Below are positions 10,136 through 22,299 of a stretch of DNA of 64,000 bases, in pieces. The translations under genes were made by a program, and so were the position numbers. The stretch lies in assembly GCF_001642475.1 (NCBI RefSeq), contig NW_019173949.1, forward strand, positions 124,001-188,000, written 5' to 3'. The stretch is from Fonsecaea monophora. Its lineage: Eukaryota; Ascomycota; Eurotiomycetes; Chaetothyriales; Herpotrichiellaceae. The notes beneath the pieces were generated by a model. That model did no database searches and was not told where the DNA came from. It saw only the letters and a list, made by a program, of their open reading frames with translations. The first letter of the stretch is position 1, and each line of letters starts with the position of its first letter.

Positions 10136-11296
10136 ATGAGGAGGCTGCATTCATTGACGAAACAGATCATCTCACCCCATCGTGAACCCCTCGCCCTTGA
10201 TACGATCCACAGTCTCCCGCCTCTAATGGCTTCATCGACGGCGGCAAGTACAGGAGCCACTCCCGGCCGCCCTAACCCTAGCACTGTGGCCGAGCACCTA
10301 AAGGGATCTACGCAATCATGGCATGGCCAGATAACCCCAGACGGGCCATTTCCTCCACAGCAGGGCCGCTACCACCTGTACATCGGCCTGTTCTGCCCAT
10401 TTGCGCACAGAGCAAACCTCGTCCGCCATCTCAAGGGCCTTACCGACCTCATAGATATCTCCGTTGTGAAGCCCTATCCGAAAGGAGACGAGCATGGCTG
10501 GCCTGGGTGGCAATTCCCGAAGTCCGACGACGAGTACCCAAAGGCCACGGTCGATAAGCTGTTTGGAAGCCAGTATCTGCACGAGGTCTACTTCAAGGCT
10601 GACCCGGAGTACAAAGGACGATACTCCGTCCCGGCCCTGTGGGACAAGGAGACCGGAACAATCGTGAATAACGAGAGCCCCGAGTTGATGAGGAACTTGC
10701 AGGTGGCCTTCAACTCGCTTCTGCCGGAGGAATATGCGAGCGTCACTCTGTACCCGGAGCATCTGCGCGGTAAGATCGACGAGGTGGGTGACTGGATGCA
10801 GAGGGACTTGAACACTGGTGTGTACAAGGCCGGATTCGCACCAGACCAGGAAACGTATGACAAAAACGTGCCCGTGGTGTTTGCGGCCCTTAACAGATTG
10901 GAAAAGATGGTCGCGCAGAACGGCGGACCGTACATCCTGGGCAAAGACCTGACCGAGTTAGATATCAGGGCATATGCTACAATCGTCCGCTTCGATACCG
11001 TGTACGTGCAGCATTTCAAATGTAACCTAGGCACGATTCGGCACGACTACCCGCAGTTAAACAACTGGTTGAAGAACTTATACTGGAATGTCAAGGGATT
11101 CAGGGAGACGACGGACTTCAAGCACATCAAGGAGAACTACACCAAGAGCCATTGGGATATCAACCCCAAGGCCATTACACCCATGGGCCCGTATCCCGAT
11201 GTCGAAGAGGGGTTTGAGCCAGATGTCAGCAAGGTCAGGGTTGGTGGTGTCTCTATGCCCAAGGTGGTGGAGTTGGAAAAGCAGCTGCCGGGATGA
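10136..11296 (+). CDS. ECM4: Omega/Xi-class glutathione transferase (glutathionyl-hydroquinone reductase, Ecm4-like)
   Basis: Enzyme family that reduces glutathionyl-hydroquinones using glutathione, with a catalytic cysteine. A single exon encodes 386 residues. The thioredoxin-fold N-terminal domain has the signature GLFCPFAHRANLV, where Cys87 corresponds to the catalytic cysteine of the family's CPW/FAHR motif. WPGWQFP and YLHEVYFKADP follow, and then SVPALWDKETGTIVNNESPE, which forms the glutathione-binding cis-Pro and Glu-Ser region. The all-helical C-terminal domain includes LGKDLTELDIRAYATIVRFD and YWNVKGFRETTDF, both diagnostic for this class. A second in-frame ATG at 10226 (residue 31) would give a cytosolic form; the first 30 residues are basic and could act as an organelle-targeting extension. 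Cys is present, so the enzyme should be active. Confidence 0.93.
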   Translation: MRRLHSLTKQIISPHREPLALDTIHSLPPLMASSTAASTGATPGRPNPSTVAEHLKGSTQSWHGQITPDGPFPPQQGRYHLYIGLFCPFAHRANLVRHLKGLTDLIDISVVKPYPKGDEHGWPGWQFPKSDDEYPKATVDKLFGSQYLHEVYFKADPEYKGRYSVPALWDKETGTIVNNESPELMRNLQVAFNSLLPEEYASVTLYPEHLRGKIDEVGDWMQRDLNTGVYKAGFAPDQETYDKNVPVVFAALNRLEKMVAQNGGPYILGKDLTELDIRAYATIVRFDTVYVQHFKCNLGTIRHDYPQLNNWLKNLYWNVKGFRETTDFKHIKENYTKSHWDINPKAITPMGPYPDVEEGFEPDVSKVRVGGVSMPKVVELEKQLPG

Positions 11297-13257
11297 GGTG
11301 CAGCCAGTTTTGAAGGATGAAACCGACATGGGGAAGTTCTTGCTTGTCCGGACTCTTCTCACCGACGCGAGATGAGCCGTCACCTGTTGTTCTTGTGGAG
11401 TGGGAAAGTGATCGGCGGTGAGCCACGACATCTTCTTCCCAGTTGATCCTAACGAGTGTGGATTATCCGCCGGTCCCGTTCATGGTAGACCACCATGTAT
11501 TACCTCGTACGTGTACGAGCAGCAGGTCCATCAGCCTTGTCACTTCGTGGCCTTGCTTATGTTTCTCCGAATGGGTTCCGTGATGGCAACGATCATGCAG
11601 CGATTGGTGACAAATGCTGTATTATGTGGCCAATTTGCGCCGAATCATCGATGTTCTGCTGGTTGCATGTCTTCTCGACATCAATCTTCCACTGAAGGGA
11701 GAGGCATTTTCCTCGAACCTTGCTGCGGGACCGTCGTGACATCCGGGGGGGAAAGTAATAGTGATGGTTGCTCTGATATGCAAGCGAAGTTAAATATTGC
11801 ACCACTGATTGGCGAGTGAAGAGATCAGGGGAAAGCCCGGCGGGCGCCTGTGAAGCCGCGGCGGTGTGGGATCTGCTGGGCGCTGGTGGGCAGGAGTGGC
11901 CAGGCTTTTTAGTTAAAAATCACCAAGTTTGCTAGGCGTCTAGTGTCGGATTTGGGGGTTCTTTTAGGCTAGCCACCCACTGGCTGTTTCTGCCTCCCAC
12001 AAACGACAACATCATCTCCAATTTAATCTCCTGCCAAACCACTCATCACCAGAGTCCCACGACAGTGGCCAAACTCAACAGACGTTGACTTTCCATGTGT
12101 TGTCTGTCTGGCAGCTGTGTGGTCTCCCTGCATCTCCCACTCTGATCCTTGTCACCGTGATCTCCGGGCCTGTCCTTTTTTGCCTCCCCCTGGCTTCTCG
12201 GAGAATTTCTACAGCTTCCAGTCGACGGTATCTGCAACTTTATCTCAACGGGTTAAAAACCAATGTCCGTTGGTTGTGGGACCCAGAATCCAATACCCCA
12301 TTGAAGCGTAGCAGACAGCCACAAGCGCTCCTTTGCCTGCACCGTTGGGAGTGCAACCATGTCAATGTGGCTGTTCGTGGCTGCGATTTAGTCCTCGTGC
12401 GGTAAAGCGACAACGCCACCTCGAGATGACGACGCAAGCTAAGGGTTCAATGTACCTACATATCAATCTCAATCGGGAAATCCGCCTCTCTGAGAAAAGA
12501 GCTGGGACATCGATCGACGCCGAGCACAGAGGTTCACACACGGTTAATTGATTGCTGTTGGAGCAACTGAAAGAGATGGCAGCCAAGAAACCACTATGTT
12601 AAGGTTCCCTCGAAGGAGTGTTCCAGCACCGTCCCTTAGGTAGGAAACAAACTTGTCGGTGAGCATGTGCCTTTCGATCTTTTCTGGCACAAATCTCACT
12701 GGTTACGGGGCCCAGAACAGGGCCCCTGGTCAAACGTCAATGCTAAAGCGGCCTAGAGAAGCCCACCGCAAGCACTTACTGTTGCTTTTGATCGACGCCG
12801 TGGCTTCATCTCCACTGTCTAATCAACTAGGCACGAACTTTCTGAAAGCCTCATCTCCTACCCCAGCCAAAGAGTGCTTTGACATGACAGTCTGCCGCCA
12901 AAGTGGCTAGACGCCTACCAGTTATGTGCTCGTACACTACTCGTACGTGTTCCTGGCCACGATCTTGTTATCGAGGTAGCCGGCGTTAACGCACCCTGTC
13001 CCTGCTCGTCCGTGGATTGGTTGTTCTGGCCCATGGTCATTGTCTTAACAAGACCATTTCCCTTGCTGCCCGTGTTACCAAACTGTAGATAACTGGATAC
13101 GATATCCTCCAGCCACTGACTCAACCTTGCGCTCGGAGGCAGATCATCGCAGAGCTGTTTTCAGGCAATAGCTTGCTGAGGTCGTCGATGCTGCAAGGGT
13201 TGGGACAATAGACGATACAGTTGAAGGTCAAGGGATTCGCAGGAAGGGGAACGAAGG
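11297..13257. other. intergenic, 1.96 kb
   Basis: No gene is supported between the glutathione transferase and the LIM protein. Frames here are under 135 codons and low in motif content. The stretch should hold the LIM gene promoter. Confidence 0.5.
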
Positions 13258-15767
13258 ATGGAAGTCCCCGCAAGGAATCCAACCTTGTTGCCTGTCATTA
13301 AATGTTCAGATTGCGGACAAGATGTTGATATGGCGAGCCTGACCAAGCACCAATGCGCAGCAGCAGCAACACCTCCAGCACCACAACCACCCGCAACACC
13401 AGGTATACTCACATGCCTCGTGCCCACATTCAATACCATAGACTGACAATACCAGCTTCGTTTGTGCCTCCGCCTCTTCCACGGACAGACTCATCTACAA
13501 GTTTGAGGAGCGCGAGACCGCAACGACCGTTGTTGCCCAGAATCGATCCTTCTATCGGCTGTGAGTTTCGCAGAAGTGTTCGTCTCGGCAAATACTGACC
13601 TACCCTTTCAGTTCGACCTCCAGTTCTTCACGGCGAACTCACGCCTGCAAGCAGCGGACACAGCTCGCTGATGTCTCCTGTGAGTGCAACTTCTGGCCCT
13701 CAGTCACCAGGGCCGGCTATCCGCAAAGCATCTGTACCGGGACCCCGACGTCCACCATCGCCAGAATTGACGAATCTCGATTGTGCATTCCCTCCCTTCC
13801 CTTTGCCTTCGAGGGCTTCTACGACGCGAAAGCGTGAGAGATCTGCAACTCATCGCAGTGATACAAAACCGTCCAAGTCTCGCGATGCCCAGAAAGCGTT
13901 ACCTGTGGGGAGCAGACCGTACCCACTTTCAAGAGGAGGATCAGATAACTCGGTGATGACTCTGGCTTATCAAACATCGACACAGAAGCAGCCGCGTTCA
14001 CCGAGCCCTAGAAATGGAGGCAGCCCCTCGCGGAGCACTGAGAGGGATGGTTACCAACAGAAAAGTGAAAAGCGGCCAGAACCAGAGAAGAAACCACCTG
14101 AGCCGATTTCAGTAAGCCAGGGCGATGGTGCTCTGGAAATGCTACAAGCAAAGAGTTTCACGCCAGAGGTGTCAAGCTCTAGCGCCCAGCGAGAGCCGAC
14201 ACCCGACGCAAAAGCGATCCCGGATTTCAGTGCATTCGACTTTGGTGACGCAGGAACCAACAAATTCAAGCCAGAGGCTACGAACGAGGCCCCGAGACTG
14301 ATCGAGGAGCGCTCTAGAGCTGACACTGAGCCGTCATACAGAGCCAAAAGACCCCCGCCACTGCTGGACAGCAAAGAGGTTATGACCTTGGTGAAATCAC
14401 CTACACTCCCACAGCCATCGCCGGTTGGTAGCTTGACGCGAGGACTGGGACGCTTGTTTGGTCGACGACAGTCTCAGTCTTCAGCGTCACGGCGGGATGT
14501 GGTCCGGCAGGCTCTCAGTGACGAGCCAGATATGCACGACAGTTATTTTACAAGCCGAAGTATTGTTAGTCCAATGAGCGACCGGTCACTCATCGCTGCA
14601 GATCCGTCCCCTGTTACCATGTCGCCATCGGTGTCTCCTGGACTATTGCCGGAACACGAAGAATCGCTGAAGGCATTGGAAGGACTGACACCTGAGCGGG
14701 TTGCTGTAACTCCGATGGTTGTCGTGGAACCAGCCAGAGAAGAACCGCTGCGCCCACCGACCCCCCCTATCGAGACTGACATCGCTATAACACCGGGGTC
14801 GCCAGAGACTACTGCGGTGTCGCCTGGTGCCCCAGGTGCAGAGCTCATCGAGGCTCTTCGACGGGTGTCAGTTGACTCGGCGTCGTCCTACGGTTCGGCT
14901 GCATTCTCCGAGAACACTGCCAGCACCAGATCGAGTTCACCACAGGCCGAACTTGTTACACACAAAGCGTCCGGACCATCCAATTCCGGTGTCCTCAACT
15001 CGGAGCATCCTGATGTGCCTGCACCACTAAGACCAAAGATCCCAGACCTTCCACCCGATTCGCCAACGGATCCGTTCTTTCAGCAAGGTCGTCTATCACC
15101 ACTCCCAGACCTTCCCAACCGCGAATCTGACTCGACAGACTCACTATTCTCGATCTCAGTGGGTCTACAAACAAGCCCCAAATCAATCCATGCTCCTCAG
15201 GTGTCATTGAGCAGCAGTGCCAAGTCTGCAGTCCCCAATAAAGGAGTCTGTCGCGGCTGTTCTCAGCTGATCCTCACGGGACAAAAGTCAGTGTCGAGCG
15301 CAGACGGTCGGCTAACTGGCCGGTACCACAAGGAGTGCTTTGTGTGCTGGGCATGCAAGATTGCGTTTCCGACGGCTGAATTCTACGTTCATGACGATCA
15401 CCCGTACTGTGCTTACCACTACCACGAGCTAGAGAATTCTCTCTGTGCTACCTGCGGCAAAGGAATCGAAGGCCTGTATATGGAAACCGCCAACGTCGCG
15501 GGGCGCGGCAAAGAGAAGCATCATCCGGATTGCCTAAAGTGCACAACTTGCAAGATCCGACTGGACCACGACTACTTTGAACTGTCTGGGAAGGTCTACT
15601 GCGAACGAGATGCGTTTCGGCTTGCAACCTTACCAAGATCCCATGACAATGCTCCCAGCCGCCCGAGCCCACTGATTCGAGAGTACATCTCCAGTGGAGA
15701 CCCTGGACTCGTAAAGGGCAGGAATTTCCCAGAGCGAAGAACGACCAGATTAATGACGATGACCTAA
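13258..15767 (+). CDS. Two-LIM-domain protein (paxillin-like, fungal)
   Basis: Probable cytoskeletal or polarity adaptor. Three exons, 13258-13402, 13456-13560 and 13612-15767 (introns 13403-13455 and 13561-13611), join in frame to 801 residues. The C-terminus carries two LIM zinc-binding domains, roughly residues 630-685 (CRGCSQLILTGQ then CFVCWACKIAF and CAYHYHEL) and 690-746 (CATCGKGIEGLY then HHPDCLKCTTCKIRL and VYCERDAF). The N-terminus has a small conserved motif, VIKCSDCGQDVDMASL with KHQC, which could be a separate C2HC zinc site (Cys16, Cys19, His31, Cys33). Residues ~50-600 are Ser/Pro-rich, disordered and full of possible proline-directed phosphorylation sites. The domain order resembles yeast Pxl1; the partner is unknown. 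Confidence 0.87.
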
Positions 15768-18062
15768 TTTCACGACAACGACAGACGCAATGCTTGACGT
15801 CGGGTTTCGATCGTTTGGCAAAGCACAGGAGTCTTTTTGGAGAGGGCACTGGATGAGGAGTGGACACTAGCAACTTCAAGTTTACGCGGCCGGCAACAGT
15901 TCCAGTTCGTGGCAGAGCATGGTATGGTCCGCTGCAATCCTTTCTTCCTGCTAACACCAAGTATATATACACGAGACTTATGCCGGACATATGGAGCGTC
16001 CATTTCAAGCGGAAGCATGGTGTTCCGGTGTGCGATCAGAAGAATATATTAGCTATATATCGATAATGTTTATGCCGCTGCACATCCAAGGCCAAACTTT
16101 TCCTGCTGTGACGCCTGATCGGAACGCTGTCTTTTCAACCACGATTGTTTGTGTGACGTCGCGTTGCTGGCTCTATGCAGTGAGGACATACCAGCAAGCG
16201 AGGCCAAGGTAAGATCGGGAGCTACTTGACTTGTCTGATAATTACCAGGGATGGTTGACCAGTTCCATTCGACTCCTTTCTCGCTGGAGGGCACGAAACT
16301 CGAACGAGGCCGTTGGAGCGTCTACTCCGGCACTTCGGTAAGCATGGATACCCCCACGACGCACACGCGCATGCCATCGGGTGTCTTAGCGTATCATGTG
16401 CTTTGCTGGGATGTCAATGTCACTCGGCAGGGTATTTAGTGTCAGATCTGGCAAGCAGGCAAACAACCGAGACAGGAAAAAGATTATCCCACGATTCGGA
16501 AAGGGAACAGAAATCCCAAAGCTTGCTTTGACGACCACAAAGAAGCAACCCCCGGTTTGTGTGACACGGAGACTTCTTCCCCAGGGCAGAAGAAGATAGA
16601 TGAGTGACTTGGGCGGCCCGAAGCAAGACTTAAACCGCACTTTTAGCGGCACGAACAGAAACGCCGCCAGGGAGTGGATTGGAGGCATCAAGGTTTGAAA
16701 CTGGGCCAAGGAGCACGTCGTGTGACCGCAACGACAATCGACAGCACAGCCGAGGGGAGATTGGAGACAAAAGCTGACGAGCAAGATTGAAGCCTGTGGA
16801 TGCAGCCGGATATCAAGACTGGATTCGGAGAGATGCGGGAGGTTGAGAAAGGTGAGATTCTGGGCTGTGCCGAATTGATTGGAGGTACGAGGGATCTCCA
16901 AGAGATGGTTCCGGACCACAGCGGTAACAAGTGGTGCAAGTCTCATGCGGTCCAAATGCACATGCATCTCAGCATTTGGGATTGATGCGTCTATGGAGCC
17001 AGCAACAAGACGACGAAAAGCGAAAAGCGAAAAGAAAGACGATGGGTCGGGCCTGGCGTGGGACCGAGACTGAACATCACTCGATCAATCCCACGCGCCT
17101 GTACCACAGTTTCCACCTCTTGGAATGATAAGGACAGAATCCACGAACAAACCCTCTTATCGACAGAGTACAGCTCAGCACATCCCCCCTATTATTATGG
17201 AGCCCTTGGTGCCCGAACGGCAGTCGGAACGCATCACGACTTCAGAACAGAGAGTCAGTATCGAAGCGGTCAAAGCAACAAGAGACTAAACGGGGACCCA
17301 GACACGCCAGTCTAATTAGCGAGGCCACGAAGACGCAATTCCCATTAGTCACACTCTCCACCACACACCGAGTGACAATTGCTTGTGGGATACAAGAAGC
17401 CGTCTGTCTTCCCTTTCTTCCATCCCCCTCGACACCACACAATATACAATCGACGCCCTACAAAGCTGTTTGGAACGCGAGTCTGATCACCGCCCAGCTG
17501 TGATCTATTCTCATTCCTCTTCTACACACAAGGATCACCACCGAGTGATCCGCCCAACCGCCAAGACGTTTTCGAATTTGTTGCCCTCGTAAGTACCGAC
17601 CATGCTGCCTCTACCCTGTCCAGTCTTGCAGTGCTGGTACCTGCATCCAACCCCTGTCCATGCATTTCTTCTCGCATCTTCAATCTGGCGGTACCTGGCG
17701 TCAATCTCGTGTCAGGTCTATCGTACCTTTGGCCATGCAGTTGACCGCGGGTGGTACCTTGATGTATCCCCTTTACCACCGCAATCGTCCTTGGACGTCG
17801 ACGTTGGATGCCGCTCGTTCTATTGACAATTTGGTCTTGTCTTCATATTCTTTCCTCTTCGGACCGCTCTTGCAAAATGCTCGCTCACTCACAAACCACT
17901 CTTAAGCTCTCATCACCCGTTCAACGGTAGCCGACGCTCTTCCCCTCCTGGAGGAGCATCGGATTTAATACAGACCCGATAAATTCGCCATTTATCAGAG
18001 AAACTCGCCTGCCACTTTAAACTATTCGTCAAGCTCATTCGGTCACTCTTCTCGAGCTCAAT
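15768..18062. other. Intergenic with INO1 promoter and leader
   Basis: This 2.3-kb stretch precedes INO1. The last ~700 bp are pyrimidine-rich, as in a transcript leader. A consensus splice donor GTAAGT at 17589-17594 and a candidate acceptor TAG at 17928-17930 suggest a possible intron in the 5' untranslated region. The 193-codon minus frame at 16386-16967 has no family resemblance and is not accepted as a gene. Confidence 0.45.
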
Positions 18063-19782
18063 ATGGCACCACACGCGGAAATCGGCGTCGGCACCATGAA
18101 CGGGTATAGCAACAATCACGCCTCGGACTCGGCTCAATCGCACAAGGAGCTTTTCACGGTCGACTCTCCCAACGTTACGTATACTGACGAACACATCAAG
18201 AGCAAGTATGTCTACCGCACCACAGCAGTCACCAAGTCTGCCGATGGGAAATACACGGCAACGCCCAAGGAAACCGTCTATGACTTCAAAGTCGACCGTA
18301 AAGTGCCCAAGGTCGGTGTGATGCTGGTGGGATGGGGCGGCAACAATGGCTCCACTGTGACTGCCGGCATCATCGCCAACCGTCGTGGACTTGTCTGGGA
18401 CACTCGTGAAGGGAGTCGTGCTGCCAACTACTACGGCTCCATCATCATGGGCTCAACCATCAAACTCGGGGCTGACGCCAAAACCAACGAAGAGATCAAC
18501 ATTCCTTTCCATGACGTCTTGCCCATGGTTCACCCGAACGACCTTGTGGTTGGTGGCTGGGATATCAGCAGCCTGAACCTGGCCGCCGCAATGGACCGTG
18601 CTCAGGTCCTTGAACCAACCCTCAAGGCCATGGTGTACAAGGAGATGGCTCTCATGAAGCCACTGCCCAGTATCTACTACCCAGATTTCATTGCTGCCAA
18701 CCAGGAAGATCGTGCGGACAACATCCTGCCGGGAAACAAGGCCAGCATGGCCCATGTTGATCAGATCAGGGCAGACATTAGGTGCGACAGCCTCCTCGTC
18801 ACCCAAGATATTGAAAGATGCTAAACTTTGTACAGGGACTTCAAGGCTCAGAACAACCTCGACAAGGTCATTGTTCTCTGGACTGCCAACACTGAGCGCT
18901 ATGCCGACATCATTGCCGGCGTCAACGACACCGCCGAGAACTTGCTGAAAGCGATCGAGCAAGGCCATGAGGAAGTGTCGCCCTCGACAGTCTTCTCCGT
19001 GGCTTGCATCCTTGAAAAGACGCCTTTCATCAACGGCTCCCCTCAGAACACCTTTGTTCCCGGCGCCATCCAGCTCGCTGAGAAGCACGACTCGTACATT
19101 GGAGGTGATGACTTCAAGTCGGGTCAGACCAAGATGAAGTCGGCATTGGTCGATTTCTTGATCAACGCTGGTATCAAGCTGACGTCGATTGCAAGCTACA
19201 ACCATCTGGGCAACAACGACGGCAAGAACTTGAGCTCTCAAAAACAGTTCCGTTCCAAGGAGATTTCCAAGTCCAATGTCGTCGACGACATGGTGGCAGC
19301 CAACAGTGTCTTGTACAAGAAAGATGAGCACCCAGACCACACCGTTGTTATCAAGTACATGCCCGCCGTCGGAGACAACAAGCGAGCCTTGGACGAGTAC
19401 TATGCCGAGATCTTCATGGGTGGCCACCAAACCATCAGCATCTTCAATGTCTGCGAGGATTCCCTGTTGGCCTCGCCCTTGATCATCGACCTTGTCCTCG
19501 TCGCTGAGATGATGACCCGCATCCAGTGGAAGACGGAAGTTGCTGCTGAATACAAGGGCTTCCACAGCGTCCTGAGCATTCTCAGCTACATGCTGAAGGT
19601 AAGAGCGCACAACTCTTGTTGAAATCTCACTGACATGACTCTCCCAGGCACCTCTCACTCCCCCTGGAACGCCCGTCGTCAACGCCTTGGCCAAACAGCG
19701 CAGCGCCCTAACCAACATCTTCCGGGCCTGTGTCGGTCTGCAACCCGAGTCCGACATGACGCTGGAGCACAAGCTGTTCTGA
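18063..19782 (+). CDS. INO1: Inositol-3-phosphate synthase (INO1)
   Basis: Cytosolic NAD-dependent enzyme that converts glucose 6-phosphate to 1D-myo-inositol 3-phosphate, the committing step of inositol and phosphatidylinositol synthesis. Exons 18063-18781, 18836-19598 and 19648-19782 give 538 residues, the family's usual length. Introns are 18782-18835 (54 bp) and 19599-19647 (49 bp). Hallmarks are the NAD-binding LVGWGGNNGSTVTAG near residue 88, VGGWDISSLNLAAAMDRA, FINGSPQNTFVPG, the catalytic-core GGDDFKSGQTKMKS, TSIASYNHLGNNDGKNLS, and SNVVDDMVAAN. The C-terminal exon encodes LTPPGTPVVNALAKQR and ends in LEHKLF. A 439-codon antisense frame lies across it but is a shadow. Confidence 0.97.
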
Positions 19783-20401
19783 GGCCTCCCGGCTCAGGCA
19801 GCGCACTCTCTCCGACCCTAATGTGCAGGTAATGGCAAAGAAATTAGCAGGGCTTACGAAGCCGCTCGGCCGCTCTCGGCATACGATGCGATGGGGGGTG
19901 GCTAGACTGCTTTTTTTCCCTTTGCATTGCGAAATGGCGAAATACCAAAAGGGTCGGGCTCTCTCTGTCTTTCTCTTTTGGGGTCACCTAGACTGCACAG
20001 ATTTGTTTTTTGTTCCCGAGTACACTGTTGTTGTACTTGTACTGTCGTTTCCGCTTTCCCCCCTACCCTCCTTCGACTAGACTCGACTCGACTCGGCTCG
20101 ACTCGGAGGTGTCCAACTCACTTGTCGCTCCTTTAGTTGATCCAGCTACATAGTATAGCCTTTGCAACACAAGACATATTACTTCCCCCCAACTTCTTCC
20201 TCTATTCTCAATCGGCAAGGTTCAGGGCACCGGGCCTCTTGTGCGTAGCGTACCACGTAACGTAACGTAGTCGACTTGTATCCGTGAATCCCACTCCCAC
20301 ATACATAACATGGTGGATAGTAGGAGCGATAATATGTATATACATAAGAGGGTTCATTCGTGCATAGGTAGGGTTATAGCGTACGTATAGGGTATACGTT
20401 C
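19783..20401. other. intergenic between convergent INO1 and racemase
   Basis: The stretch holds the two 3' regions. It contains a small pentanucleotide (ACTCG) tandem repeat at 20074-20106. Confidence 0.5.
20074..20106. repeat. ACTCG pentanucleotide microsatellite
   Basis: Six imperfect units of ACTCG/ACTAG lie about 290 bp downstream of the INO1 stop, so they may be part of its 3' untranslated region. Confidence 0.8.
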
Positions 20402-21358
20402 TCAGGAGAAACCGCCGCGCGCAAGACCGTACAAAGTGCCCACGCCAGCCTTGACCCCATCGACGATATAGACCTCCCTGCCCCTTTCGTCGCCGAGGGC
20501 TTCGACGCAGGCCGTGCGCACCGCCGAGTCCAGACCGACCATTCCCGCGCAGCCGAGACAGATAGCCTGGACGCGCGAGACGAGGTGGCTCTTGTTGTTG
20601 TTGTTGCTGCTGCTGTCGGTCTCGCCATCGCCATCGGTATTGGCTCCGCGCAGGAGAAGCCGCTTGGTCGCGTCCATCATCTTCCTGCGGACTTCGTGGG
20701 CAGGGAGGTCGTGGAGCTCGCTCGCGTTGAGACCCGTGGTTTCGCACCCGACAAAGGGCGACGTCGTTTCCGTGGTCGGACAGCCGAGAAACTCCTCGAC
20801 GGCGGTCTGCAGGGCCTCCTCCCAGATCTTTCCGGTCGAGACGATCCCAAAAGCCGGCCTCTCCCTAGCAGCAGCAGCAGTAGCAGTGGCGGCAGCGGTC
20901 CCAGAAGTCTTGCCAGGTGGAGAGTCGCGCAACAAGGCCAGACTCGCCAACACGCTCGCCTCAAAGATGCCCGTGACGTATTTCCTCGCCCCGGACCCTT
21001 CGGGCCCTTGGGTCGCCGCGGCCGCGACGGCCGCACACTCGGCCTTGAGGCGCGCGACGAGCGGGTGCTGGCTGTAGCACGCGACGAGGAAGCAGTCGTG
21101 GTGGGCCACGAGGGGGAGCAGATGCGGGAGGCAGATGTCGGCCGACTGCGCCGCGTCGGTGGGCGAGTTGATGCTCGGGATGCCCGGCGTGGGCGACGTG
21201 AAGAACGTGTATTGCGCGCCTGGAATCCCCAGGTCCTGCACGACGGGTTTCAGCGCGTCGGTCATGGGCTGGGACGTGTTGGGGTTGATGATCAGGATGC
21301 GCACAGGGGGCGGCGGTGTCGACGTTGACGATGTTGCTGCTTCGTCTATTTCCGTCAT
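20402..21358 (-). CDS. DCG1: Asp/Glu/hydantoin racemase family protein (Dcg1-like)
   Basis: Member of the cofactor-independent aspartate/glutamate/hydantoin racemase family; the closest familiar fungal member is yeast Dcg1, in the allantoin/nitrogen regulon. Single exon of 318 residues from the ATG at 21358; a longer frame begins 19 codons upstream in a CA-repeat leader and is disfavoured. Visible motifs are the N-terminal ILIINPNTSQPMTDAL, the first catalytic-cysteine motif LVACYSQHPLV (Cys94), GIFEASVLASL, GIVSTGKIWE and the second catalytic-cysteine motif ICLGCAGMVGL (Cys270). Both cysteines of the two-base mechanism are present. Two low-complexity insertions are unusual: an Ala/Thr tract around residues 150-165 and a Ser/Asn tract around residues 243-255. 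The physiological substrate cannot be told. Confidence 0.88.
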   Translation of the reverse strand: MTEIDEAATSSTSTPPPPVRILIINPNTSQPMTDALKPVVQDLGIPGAQYTFFTSPTPGIPSINSPTDAAQSADICLPHLLPLVAHHDCFLVACYSQHPLVARLKAECAAVAAAATQGPEGSGARKYVTGIFEASVLASLALLRDSPPGKTSGTAAATATAAAARERPAFGIVSTGKIWEEALQTAVEEFLGCPTTETTSPFVGCETTGLNASELHDLPAHEVRRKMMDATKRLLLRGANTDGDGETDSSSNNNNKSHLVSRVQAICLGCAGMVGLDSAVRTACVEALGDERGREVYIVDGVKAGVGTLYGLARGGFS

Positions 21359-22299
21359 CGTGTTATGGAGTTGGTGTGTGTGTGTGTGTGTGTTTTGTTC
21401 TTTTCTTTTTATCACCCTCTTGCTGCACCCTGTCTCTGTCTGTATGTGTGTGTTGGAGTTTTATGAATCGGGAAAAAGTCGCAGGTTGGCGCAGGTGGCA
21501 GTTTCGATTCTTTTACGGACTTGTTCCAAGATTCAATGCGGGGAGAGGGGGGGCACTCCTTATCTTATCGCCCGATAAGAGATAAGGCGAGAAGGCGAGA
21601 AGGATATCTGGACCCTCGACGCCTTGACGCCTCAGCCATGAATATACATACTGAGTACTCGGTATATAGATACTCAATATGTCCTCATTTGATACTGTGC
21701 GATGGGCGTCTATCCGAATCCTATAGGCCGAGGGGCCTTCCCTTTCATTCTGGCTGAATCAATGCCAAATGTCCGTGTTCCACCATCTTTTTCATAACTT
21801 CCTCGCCGAAGCATGAATATGTTGTGAATCCTGTCAATTGAACCGTCATCGTCCGGTCGAAGCCGTCACGAAGATCACCAGCCTATGCTTTCCTCCTCGA
21901 CAGATATCTCTGAGATTCTGCTGTCTCCCTTCGTCAGAAACAGTAACCTCCTGGAGACGTCCCAGCCGGGTGACACTTCATCTCAGCTCAGCCATCTCTG
22001 AGTTCATTTTCCTGACAGACAGGAGCCTAAGTTGACGAGTATCGGACGGCTTTCGAAAGTCCACCTTTCGTCAGGGTGGGGCCTGTGCCAGAACGACCGA
22101 GTACTCGTCTTTTCAAGGTGTCTACCGAAGATTTCTCTGCGCAGCATTGCTTGTATATTGATGCGTTCCGCAAGATGAGACTTGTCTCCAGTTGAGTCCA
22201 AGAGGTGACTTGGCCAGAGCCAGCGAACACTCCAACATTCTCGAAATTATTGAGAGCTGTCTGTGTATTGTTCAACACACGAATCGTCGTTCTCCACCT
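21359..22299. other. intergenic, racemase promoter
   Basis: This stretch holds the racemase promoter and leader and the 3' flank of the sulfite pump gene. It includes the GT microsatellite at 21374-21393. No gene is supported. Confidence 0.5.
21374..21393. repeat. (GT)10 microsatellite
   Basis: Ten perfect GT units lie immediately upstream of the racemase start, on the transcribed strand as CA repeats in the leader. Confidence 0.9.

Noticed and set aside
16386..16967. 193-codon minus frame upstream of INO1
   Set aside because: Leu/Pro-rich with no recognisable family, no splice-supported partner, and in a likely promoter region.
18453..19772. 439-codon open frame antisense to INO1
   Set aside because: It mirrors the conserved INO1 exons and runs through both frame and intron of that gene; its translation has no motif. 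It is a composition shadow.
20585..21328. 247-codon plus-strand frame across the racemase gene
   Set aside because: The minus-strand frame has both catalytic cysteine motifs of the racemase family; the plus frame is Arg/Gly-rich with no motif.
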